DNA of 64,000 nucleotides from Haplomitrium mnioides. Taxonomy: Eukaryota; Marchantiophyta; Haplomitriopsida; Calobryales. Location of the stretch: positions 1 to 64,000 of the forward strand of contig JBNGIS010018088.1 in NCBI GenBank assembly GCA_049999725.1. Direction: 5' to 3'. Positions 44,260 to 53,732 of the stretch are shown piece after piece. The notes under the pieces are model-generated. The model did no database searches. It was not told where the DNA came from and saw only the letters and a program-made list of their open reading frames with translations. The position numbers were made by a program, and so were the translations under genes. How positions within the stretch are numbered: position 1 is the stretch's first letter; each line of letters starts with the position of its first letter.

Positions 44260-46310
44260 CTTCTTCTTCTTCTAGGAATTCAGCCACACCTATTAGTATT
44301 AAAGGTAGTTGAGCTTCACAACTTAGTGATGTTTTGAGAACAAGGGTAACACTTGTGACTATGTTTCCTTCAGTATCAGCTATGGCACAACAAGCTCTTG
44401 TAGTGGGTTATCGAACAAAGCTGAAATACTAGATCTTCAAAGGGAGATCGAAAGACAATGTGGACACATGGGTAAAAAGGTTTGAAGGCATTAGCAAGGC
44501 TAATCAGGAAGATTCAGATGCAGATCCGCTAAGACTGGTTGATGCTCTGTTTTCAGGTAAAGCAAGAGAATGGTATGATAATTTGGGAGCAGGTTTTGGT
44601 ACATGGGCAGATCTAAGGACAGTCCTTGTGACAGAGTTCAGAGGGGCAGCGTATTCAACGAGGATTTTGACCAAGCTGACCTCGATCAAGAAAAAGAAAA
44701 AGGAGGCAGTTCAGAATTACTCTCAAAGATTCAAGACAATGCAGCAAAAGCTAGGCATTTTGAATAGCCCTATGGTGGACCTAGAATGGTATCTGAAGGG
44801 CCTGTCAAAGAAGGAAAGACGTTATGTACGACAATCAGGGGCTACTACTTTGGAGGAGGCTGTTAGAGCCCTAGAGACGTACGAGACTGCAGAACTGGGG
44901 GAGAAGTTAAAAGATTCTCAATCCACTAGCAGCGAAGAGGAAAGCAAGAAAACGAAAAAGAAGGGTAAGAAAAAGAAAAATAAGAAGTCTAAGAAAGTGC
45001 AGGAAAGCACTAGTTCAGATTCAGAGAAGGAATCGAGTTCATCTGAAGAGGAGGAATCGTCATCTTCTTCAGACTCATAGGATGAAAGGAAGAAATCAAG
45101 ATCAAAGAAAGGAGAGTATCGATTGGGTAAGAAGGACATGAACGAGTTGACGAAGAAAATGGAGCAGATGGTGATCAAGCAAGCTGCCAGCTCCAAGAAA
45201 AGAAGGTCCACAACTCCTTTCAAAAGCAATGTTTGGTGTACCCGATGTAAGAGAGAGGGTCACATAGAGCAAGAATGTAAGTATCCTCCGCCTACTGTGA
45301 TGTATGTACAAGTGCTGTATTGGGTTGAGGAAGAACCCAAGATGATGGATCCTAGGTTAGTATAGTACCCTACGTATGCAGTAGCCCAGGGTAGAGGAAG
45401 ACCCATGGAGAGGGTCTAGTATCAACAAGTGCCTGGAACATCATATGTTTTAGCAATTCAGTCGACTATGGTGCCAATGGCGACACCAGGAACTCAATTA
45501 GTACCAATGCAGACTAGTAGGAGATTTACAGCATGTTATAACTGTGGAGCACCGGATCATTATGCTAATGCCTGTCCTCATGCAAGGAGGCTAGTGGGTT
45601 TTGTACCATTGTGTGGTAATTGTAAGAAATCCGGACACACAAAAGCAAAATGTCCAGCCCCTCCTGCGACAAAGATGATGGAAAAGTGTGCAGAGCCACC
45701 AGCACCTGAACCTAATGTGAGGATGCTAGTGAAAGAACTAGAAGTGGAAATTCCCTTGTTCAGAGTGAAAACTAGGAGTAAGAGCAAGGAAAGGAAGAAA
45801 CAAAGTTGGGGTGAAGTAGTTAGAGAAAACCCTAAGGCAATAATGGAGGATAAAAATGATCAAGAGTATAATAGGAATGATCCTAAGTATTTTCAGGATA
45901 TTTCAGAGGAGGTCTCTAAGGAGTTGCAGAAAGAACTTCTAGAGAAGAGGGACCATGAAAATAGATTGGAAAAACAGAGAGAAAGGGAAGAGGCAAGAAT
46001 GAGGAAAGATCTATGTAGGAAAGATGGATCTGGCTTACCTTTCAAGGGAGTAAAAGTTGATGAATTGGAATTGGATTATAACATGGCTTTGGATGTACAG
46101 AGGATGCCAGTCAATGTGACAGTGGGGCAAATACTGAGAATGCTTGCACCACAGAGGAAAAAGTTGAGGATGTTGACCAGGGCAAAGAAGAGAAGGTATA
46201 AATTACCTAAGGTGTCAGTCCCTCTGTCGTTTTTGCCAATAGGAACTGTTCAAGAGGAGGTGCCAGAAATATGGAGTTCCAAAAGTAGAGATTCAAATAA
46301 GAGGTTGTAA
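43971..46310 (+). pseudogene. Gypsy-1 gag polyprotein
   Basis: One frame holds throughout, interrupted by stops near 44142, 44311, 44430, 45080, 45365 and 45420. N-terminal Glu/Arg-rich coiled segment; a Ser run encoded by a TCT microsatellite (44217-44274); retrotransposon gag core VDTWVKRFEGISK to EFRGAAYS (44460-44660); a Lys/Glu/Ser-rich linker (44900-45080); then three CCHC zinc knuckles, CTRCKREGHIEQEC (about 45238), CYNCGAPDHYANAC (about 45537) and CGNCKKSGHTKAKC (about 45612), which would bind element RNA. A long charged C-terminal region follows (45660-46310), rich in Lys and Glu. The stops mean no full-length Gag can be made. Confidence 0.85.
44217..44274 (+). repeat. TCT microsatellite in gypsy-1 gag
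   Basis: Run of CTTCTACTTCTTCTTCT type encoding poly-Ser in the gag frame. Confidence 0.9.
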
Positions 46311-46570
46311 CGTAACGAATGTACCAATTGATGGTGGATCAGGGAAAAACATTATGATGTTGGAAACCATTGAAGCATTGGGATTCAGTCGCTTGGATAA
46401 AACACCTCAAGTGTTAAGATTGGCAGATTAGAGAAGACTGATTCCTGTAGGAGTGTTGAGAGGAGTTAAGACTATGATTGGAGGAAGAGAGTTTGTTTTG
46501 GATTATACAGTCATCAACCCTAAATCAAAATCAACATATCATGTGTTATTATGACAACCTTGGCTGTATC
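46270..46570 (+). pseudogene. Gypsy-1 aspartic protease
   Basis: In a frame different from gag: NVPIDGGSGKNIMMLETIEA, with the catalytic Asp-Gly-Gly-Ser motif (about 46327-46340), followed by a beta-rich stretch and YHVLL. It would mature the polyproteins. A stop interrupts it near 46430. Confidence 0.8.
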
Positions 46571-47900
46571 AAGCCAAAGTAGTAGAAGATTGAGGAAAGA
46601 GAGAGATCCGATTTGGAACTAAACCCAAAGCAACATTATCTTGGGGAGAACCTCCATATCAAGGAGAAACTCAAACAGTAGAGGAGTACACCTCAGAGCA
46701 GTCTAGAGAGTATGATGGGTTTGTTTCAGAGTCTGAAGAGGAAGCTGATCAGAATCCAGAATTGTGGTTACAAGAGGACGATACGCCAATTGCTCACTTA
46801 ATGGAAGAGTATTGTGAGGAACTGGGTGTTTGTAATCCTACTTTTCTTGGTTGCACTGATGAGGAATTTATTAAATGAGTTTGTGCAGTGATGGAAAAGG
46901 AGGCGACTTGGACATGTTCGCATTGTTTTCAGGTGAAGGAGAGAAAGTACCTAAGCTGATTATGGAGTTGATTACGACGCATAATGTGGTAAGATAACAT
47001 CAATATAGTGCGATACAAGTGAGTTCTAAGGATCATGGAAAGGTGTTATTTCTATGCAATGAAATAGATAAGGAAGAAAGAAAAGTGTATAAAGCGTTTT
47101 TGGCAGAATTTCAAAACGTGTTTGCTTGGTCTTACAAAGATTTAAAGGGAATACCTGCGGAACTTTGCGAGTGTAGGATTTATTTGGAGGAGAGAGTTGT
47201 GCATGTTTGACAGAGGCAGTATCACCTAAATCCCAAGTATTCATTACTAGTGAAGGAAGAATTGGAGAAACTGTTAGCAGCAAATTTTATCTATGCAGTA
47301 CCTTATAGTGAATGGGTGTCACCAATAGTGATAGTCATGAAAAAGATAGAAAGATTAGAGTGTGTCAGGATTTTAGAAGATTAAACCATGCCACTAAAAA
47401 GAATTTTTACCCTTTACCATTTAATGACACTATCCTAGATAATGTGGCAAGAGCGGAATGTTATACCTTTTTAGATAGGTTTTCTGGTTATAACTAGGTG
47501 AGTATCCATCCTGAAGATAGACCAAAAACTGCCTTCACTACAGACTGGGGAACGTATGCTTATAATGTAATGCCCCAGCCACTTTTCAGAGAGCAACGAC
47601 ACAAATTTTTAAACTATATCTGAGGGATTTCATAGAAATATTCCTAGATGACTTTTGTGTATATGGATCAAAGGACGATCATCCTAGTCATCTGAGAAAA
47701 AATTTTGAGAGATGTAGATGGGGTCAGTTAGGACTACACCATGAGAAGAGTTTTATTGCAATGAGTGAAGGACTATTACGAGACCTACTACAGTAACAAA
47801 AGTGAGAGAGTTTTTGGGAGCTACAAGCTACTATAGAAGGTTCATAGAGAATTACTCCTGGATAGCTGCTCCACTTACTGACTTGTTGCAAAAAAAACGT
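46571..47900 (+). pseudogene. Gypsy-1 reverse transcriptase
   Basis: Acidic linker (46620-46880), then VFAWSYKDLKGIPAELCECR (about 47119), EELEKLLAANFI and SEWVSPIVIVMKK (47257-47345), VCQDFRRLNHATKKNFYPLP (47362-47421), LDRFSGYN (about 47474) and the catalytic FLDDF (FLDD at 47641-47652), then [12 protein letters not shown] (about 47813). The order is that of Ty3 reverse transcriptase. Frame changes and stops occur between nearly all motifs. Confidence 0.85.
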
Positions 47901-48520
47901 TGTATTTCAGTGGAGAGAGGAGGCTCAGATAGCTTTTGATTTGTTGAAAGAAAAGCTTACTACAGCTCCTGTTCTAAAACCTCCAATTTGGGATAGAAAG
48001 TTTCATGTTTATGTGGATGTCTCTACTTTTGTAATAGGCAGTGTATTGAGTCAGAAGGATGAAGAGAAGAAAGATCATCCTATTTACTATGCGAGTCAGA
48101 AGTTGACTACAGAAGAGAAGAATTATTTGATAATAGAGAGAGAAGCGTTGGGACTGATATTTTCAGTCAAGAAATTCAGACATTACCTATAAGGGTACCT
48201 ATTTGTGTTTCATGTGGATTATAATTCACTTAAATATTTAATGAATAAACCTGATTTGTCTAGAAGAATAACAAGATGGATGTTGCTACTCCAAGAATTT
48301 GATTTTGAAGTAGACGTGAGACCAAAAAAGTCACTTCAGAATGCAGATTTCCTATCCAGAATTCCAAGACCAACTAAGATAGATGATTTGAATGATAATT
48401 TTCCAGATGAAAATTTGTTCCCAATTGAGAAGGAAGGGGAGGAGAACTCCTGGTATAAAGAGTTTTGGTTATATTTAGAAAGTTCTATTTTGCCTTCTGG
48501 GTTGAATAAAGAGGAAGAGG
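47901..48520 (+). pseudogene. Gypsy-1 RNase H
   Basis: PPIWDRKFHVYVDVSTFVIG, the block HPIYYASQKLTTEEKNYLI (48078-48135) and FHVDYNSLKYLMNKPDLS (48208-48262), then NADFLSRIPR (about 48340). Only one stop (48191-48193) separates the two halves, so this is the best preserved part of gypsy-1. Confidence 0.85.
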
Positions 48521-48825
48521 CGGTATTTTTCCAGAAGGTGGCGCTGTATACAATCTATAAAGAAGTATTATATAAGAAAAGACCGGATGAGATTTTGAGA
48601 CGTTGTTTAGGTCCTGATGAAGTTAAAAAGGAGATCGCTGCATTGCACAATGATGAAGTAGGTGGACACTATGGCATGCGTAACACGGTGGAAAAGATTC
48701 ATGAGGCAAGGTATTGATGGCCTACGATGTAAAGAGTTATATTCAGAGTTGTGACCCATGTCAGAGAGTGGGGAAACGAACAACAAGCAACCATTGGCCA
48801 CTTACACCTATCTTACCTTTAGCAC
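48521..48825 (+). pseudogene. Gypsy-1 integrase, N-terminal part
   Basis: Zinc-binding domain with HNDEVGGHYGMRNTVEKI (48647-48700) and a Cys segment SCDPCQRVGK (about 48745-48775, in a shifted frame), then PLTPILPLA, where the solo LTR is inserted. The rest follows at 52763. Confidence 0.8.
48821..48825. repeat. Left target-site duplication of the nested solo LTR
   Basis: AGCAC, repeated at 52763-52767. Confidence 0.8.
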
Positions 48826-50426
48826 TGTCAGCCAGCGATTCATGTGCTTAAAGAAGAATTCAGGAAATTGGAGGAATCTCTCGCCCAAATACTCCTTAGC
48901 AAGTGTGAGGGCCTCTTAGGAGCCACAGATTGCCCTCAAACAGCTACTAAGAGCAAGACGCATGAGTCCTGGGAGGGAAACATGATCATGGCGGAAGAGA
49001 TGAGGAGAGAGCAGTGATCGCCAGCCAGGGGAGGGGGTCCCATTTTCAAATTTGAAGCAGGCCAGCGAGAATCCGTGGGCTTAAGGAGGATGCGGGGATC
49101 GGATCTTGGGGAGAAGAAACAAAGCAGCCACCTATGGTGAAGCGATCATAGGAGGAAGAAGAACGGATCAACAACAAGGAAATCCGAAGGCACTCCGAAG
49201 AAAGGCAGATCTCGGGGGTCCTGCAATGGCCACAAATCGGGAAGCAAGGATCAAGAGCTGAAAGGAGGAGGTGAGATCGTCACGAGGGCGAGCAAGGCCA
49301 GGGAAGAGGGACGCCTTGATCCCGCAAGCAAGAGCGAGCCCTACAAGATCCGATCGAATGCTCCATCCAAGTCTGCGAGTTCTGGCGGAAGAGTGGAGTC
49401 CCCGGAAGGTCCCGCGAGATTCCACGGAGACGTGGCATCTCTAGAGCCTTTCGCGGGATTCCACGGATGACGTGGCAGCACCAGCATCCCCGTGATTCTG
49501 CGGAAAGTCGCCTCCCTAAGTGGGGAGCCTACTTAGCGGGGTTCCAATCCGTCTTACGACGTGGGGACCCTGGTTAAGAGGGATCCGCGAGGAACCCAAC
49601 AAGGGACCAAGGAGAGGGGCCCGAAATGACAACTTATCAGGGATCTAGCCAAAGGAAAACAGGAGAGTGCCGGAAGGACGATATGTCAAAGATCCGAGCG
49701 AAGGAGGAGCGAGGAAGCCAAATGGACGACTTAGTGCAGATCCGTCAACAGGAAACACAGAGGAGAGCCGAAAGGGGGACAGATCACCTAACGGGCCGAA
49801 AAAGAGCAAGTGAAGGAAAAAATGCAACTTGTCAGCGATCCGGTTCAAACGATGTGCATCAGTGGCAAAACTGTGACCCATCGCAAACCATCCAACGGGA
49901 AGAAGGCTGAGCCAAAAGGGCGACATGGCGCCTATCCGGTGGGGGGAAACAAAGGGCACGGTGAAAGGACGATCTATCGACGAATCGGCAAGCTAGATAA
50001 GAGCGACCAGAAAATAAAGCTAACGCCGGTGCGACCGACGGAGGAGCTAGTGGTGCCGAAAGGGTGACTCTTTGCCGCTTTGGCAACTAGAAGGGTGAAA
50101 GTTTGACGGGGTGCGGTAGGCATCCAAAAGTTCGAAAGGGGCGAATGGTCCGAAAGAGCTTTGTAGTTCTTATATCGAGCTTTCAGAAGTGTTAACGAAG
50201 ATAGCCTTGGGCACACGCGTAGTTCTTACTTTGAAGGTACGATGAAACGGCAACATCGGTACAGTTCTTATTCTATGAGCAAGGTAAGTCCACATTAGCT
50301 CTTCGGATGACGTGGCGAGCATAGGGAGTCCGCGGGAAGGCTTCGGAAATGTGGCGCGCTGGGGAGCAAGGTAAGGTTTCCGAAGGTCAACTTCGAAAGA
50401 AGGGTCTGCGTGACGGTCCAGCTACC

Positions 50427-50750
50427 TCTTTGCGAGGCGGCGTCGGACGGCGGCCTTTAGACAACGTGGCACCTTGGGAAACATCTAGGGGGTTCTGTGG
50501 GTCAACCTCGCAAGGAAGTCAACCGACGGTCAGCCTACCCCCTTGCGGGGCGGCATTGGACGGTGCCCTTCGGAGGACGTGGCGACTCCAGGGACCCTAA
50601 AGCAACTCACGGGACACGCGGCGCAAGGAGGAGGGTTCATCGGACCTCAAGCGACGAGCGGGTCAATTGCGGAAGGAGCAGTCAACGCGACGGTCAGCCT
50701 ACCCCCTTGCGGGGCGGCGTCGGACGGCGGTGCAGCGGAGGACGTGGCGT
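50427..50750 (+). repeat. GC-rich repeat in the solo LTR, three copies
   Basis: CTTGCGGGGCGGCGTCGGACGG-like blocks, each followed after a short gap by ACGTGGCG, at about 50429, 50533 and 50705. Confidence 0.75.
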
Positions 50751-51177
50751 GAGGAGAACAAAGAGGGATCTACGAGGGAATTTGTAGAGATTCCGTAAAC
50801 AGGGTTCCGTGGGGCACTTCAGAACTCGGTTCCGAAGAGCCTCTTCGGACTTGGTTCTGCAGGAATCTGCAGAATCTCTTCCCACAAGATTCCTCGAAGC
50901 TCCCCGTAAAACTACCGTTGTACTTGTTGTTCTTGATCAACTGAAAGGACACGCGGCTCGATTTCCCTTCCCGCTATAACTAGATTAATTGACGAGAGAG
51001 CCACGCGTCGCATTCTCCCACTTCGAGCTCAACGGCCATAACGACTATTCATCGAATCGGGCGTCGTGGGAGCAGCGCACGATAGGGGTATACATTGATG
51101 CCATTCGATTTTGTTTAGGTTGATACAAAAGCAATCTCAAAGTGCAAGGCGACTGCATACGAAGGGGAATCGCAATG

Positions 51178-51208
51178 AGGGGGGGGGAGGGGGGGGGGGG
51201 GGGGGGGC
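51178..51208 (+). repeat. Poly-G tract in the solo LTR
   Basis: About 29 G residues with a single A near 51188, ending before GGCTGG. A G-quadruplex is possible; the length may be a sequencing or assembly error. Confidence 0.85.
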
Positions 51209-51235
51209 TGGATTGAGAATTCATTGACAAGACCA

Positions 51236-51790
51236 CGTGAAGCAGGGGTACTTGCTCTAGGGGGCCAAGGGGATTCCGACATGGACTGGAGGGGCGCCGA
51301 GGATTGCAGAGTGAGGAGCTTTGGATGCTCGAGTGATCTAAAGAACTCATCCTTGTTGGTAGACCAGAGCGGAGGGTTATTGATACGAGGTCTTGATTGA
51401 ATTCTGGTCGGCTAAGACTTCGAGAGAGGCCACTATGGGAGGACTTGGGGTCGTCTCTGCATTCTCTGTGTAAGAGCATCATGATCTGAGGACAAGGAAA
51501 TTGCAACGCGGTGCGGCTGGAGTGGGATTTCAGTGAGGAACTATGTGAAGTAGGGGTACTAGCTCCAAGGGGCCAAGGGGATTCGAATGTGGACTAGAAG
51601 GGCGTCGAGGATTGCAGAGTGAGGAGCTCTGGATGCTTGGACAATCTAGGGAACTCATCATTGCCGGTGGACTAGAGCTGACGGTTACTGATACGATAGT
51701 TCGAAGGGATTCCGACTGGTTATGACTTCGGGAGAGCCCACCAAGTGAGGAGCTTGGGGTTGTCTCTGCCATTCCTTGTGTGTGAGTATC
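51236..51790 (+). repeat. ~302-bp direct duplication in the solo LTR
   Basis: 51236-51480 and 51538-51790 match closely: GTGAAGCAGGGGTACTTGCT versus GTGAAGTAGGGGTACTAGCT, and both contain GAGGATTGCAGAGTGAGGAG. Confidence 0.85.
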
Positions 51791-52762
51791 AGCTTAGAGT
51801 GTCCGGAGTACACTCTGGTGTGTTTCTTCAAGTAGAGTTGAGAGGGGGGCTGTGCTAGTGCCTGCGCACTGCGTGGGATGACCCGTTGAGGCTCGTGGGT
51901 GGAGTGGGCTACGTGCAACTGGTAAAGCTGTCTTCCAGAGGTGGAAGTCAAAGAAACTCTCTTCCTATCCTGAGGAAGTAAAAGCAGGGCTTCTCGCGAG
52001 GGAAGTTAAAAAAACTATCTGGAGAGGAGGGTGTGTGGGTTGCTGGGATGCAGGTTGTAAGGCAGCAGGACTCATAAGGGAAGTATCAATTGGTAGAAAT
52101 CCAGAGGGCCTTCAAGGACTCTGGTTTCTCTTGCACATAGTGTATAAATTGTTTGTTCATATATGTGTAGTTAGATTTCCAATCTGCATTGTGTTGTAGA
52201 GTTGTATTAGCTTAGAAGCCATTAGGATAGTTGAGCAGACCCTGGGAACAGCCTTGAAGGCGGAGTCCAATCCCTTGACACAAGTCTGGTATCTTGGGGG
52301 TAAATGCTCTCCGTTCTGATTCTGTTGCATAAATTAGGACTTAGTACATTCTAGGATAGTTAGGAATATCTGGACCAGTGCTGTGACCACCCTAAGAGGG
52401 GGAGTCCAGACCTCTGGTAGTGTTCAGTTGTGTAGGTCACCAACACCATTCTGCCCAAGCACAAATAAGGTGGCAGGGCCTAAGTTATTAGGTCCTATGA
52501 ATAAAGTGGAAGAATCACACAAATCACAGTTGGGTGTTATGGATGTGGACCTGAGAATGGTTGAGTGACTGACTTGAATATAAGAAGAAGAAGATTGAGA
52601 AATGGATATAAGGATTGTAAGGAGAGGAAGAGTACTTAAGGTCTGAAAGTGGTAACTGGCAAAGGGCCATCTCATAAAAGAACCTGAAAGCCCGTAAACA
52701 TGTCCTCCCCTGCACTCAAAACAGGGTCTGAAAAGGTTAAGGCCCGGAACAGGGGAGCGACA

Positions 52763-52820
52763 AGCACCATTTGAGAAATGAGGTATTGATTTTTTAGGAC
52801 CTATTACACCAGTATCTAGA

Positions 52821-52870
<50 letters not shown>

Positions 52871-52880
52871 NNNNNNNNNN

Positions 52881-52934
<54 letters not shown>

Positions 52935-53694
52935 TTATGCTACCAAATGGGTGGAATCAAAAACTACACGTAGAGATGGAGCAGTGGAAGTTGCTAACTT
53001 CCTGTTTGAGAACATAATCACGAGATTCAGATGTCCTTTAGAGTTGATCAGTGATAGGTGAACTCATTTTTTGAATGAGATGATTCAACGCCTTACTGAC
53101 ACATATATGATTAAACACAAGAAAACAACGCCTTATAACCTGAAAGCAAATAGACATACTGAAAGAGTTAATGCATTGTTATGTAAGATATTGACAAAGA
53201 TTTGTTCAACGTACTTGTCGGATTGGGACAAGAAGCTGTACTCAGCTTTATGGGCATACAGAATAGCGGAGAAAGTTACTACAAAGCAGACTCCATTCTA
53301 TTTGGTTTATGGTACTCATTCCTTAGTGCCGTCTATTAGGATTGCTAAAGAAGAACGTATACCAGACAAGGAGAGTTTATTGAAGCGAATGATGGACTTA
53401 GTTAAGCTGGAGGAAGAAAGAGTTCAGGCTCTGGCCAAAACAGAAAAGGTCTAGAACAAGAGGAAAGAAGGCTATGATTCCAAGCTCAAAAAGGTGAATA
53501 TTTCTGACGGGGATCTAGTACTTCTATATGACAGTTGTTATTTTCGGTTCCTAGGGAAACTTCATGTAAGATGGATGGGACCTTATGTAGTTTCAAAAAT
53601 TTATGAGAATGGATCGTTGGCGTTAAAGACTTTAACAGGGGAAGTGTTAGAAATGAGAGTCAATGGATCAAGTGAGAAGTGGTATTATTCGTGA
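52763..53694 (+). pseudogene. Gypsy-1 integrase, catalytic and C-terminal part
   Basis: Resumes with APFEK and GIDFLGPITPVSRY, where a TA microsatellite with an assembly gap (52823-52930) replaces a few codons. Then DYATKWVESK (Asp 52933-52935), LELISDR (second Asp about 53050), HTERVNALL (Glu about 53160), and the C-terminal block GDLVLLYDS, GKLHVRWMGPYVV (about 53510-53600), ending at a stop at 53694. The D,D,E residues are all visible; stops at about 53059 and 53454 break the frame. The GDLVLLYDS type C-terminus without chromodomain points to the Athila/Tat group. Confidence 0.85.
52823..52930. repeat. TA microsatellite containing a 10-N assembly gap
   Basis: Pure TA repeat on both sides of Ns at 52871-52880, so the true length is unknown. 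It lies inside the integrase coding region. Confidence 0.95.
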
Positions 53695-53717
53695 ATGCTT
53701 GCGAGAATGTTGCGCGA

Positions 53718-53731
53718 TTGAGGAGGGGGCT
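53718..53731 (+). promoter_or_regulatory. Gypsy-1 polypurine tract
   Basis: TTGAGGAGGGGGCTA directly before the 3' LTR start TGTGAGAG at 53733. Confidence 0.8.
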
Positions 53732-53732
53732 A

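Larger units (their letters stand above)
48826..52762. mobile_element. Probable 3.9-kb solo LTR inserted in gypsy-1 integrase
   Basis: Begins TGTCAGCCAGCG and ends GGGGAGCGACA (TG...CA), flanked by AGCAC duplications; integrase resumes in the expected place, with PLTPILPLA before and APFEK after. No coding domain, primer site or internal LTR pair is seen, which fits a solo LTR. It is much richer in G and C than its surroundings. Blocks such as GTTCCAATCCGTCTTACGAC and GGTTAAGAGGGAT (about 49535-49580) and AGTTCTTAT repeats (50160-50270) resemble the gypsy-1 LTR, so it probably comes from a related Athila/Tat-like family. A LARD-type non-autonomous element is the alternative. Open frames inside are not conserved and are not called. 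Confidence 0.75.

Noticed and set aside
49168-51506. Several open frames of 80-150 codons in the GC-rich block
   Set aside because: High GC content lowers stop frequency; frames overlap on both strands, contain repeats and the poly-G tract, and lie inside a probable solo LTR.
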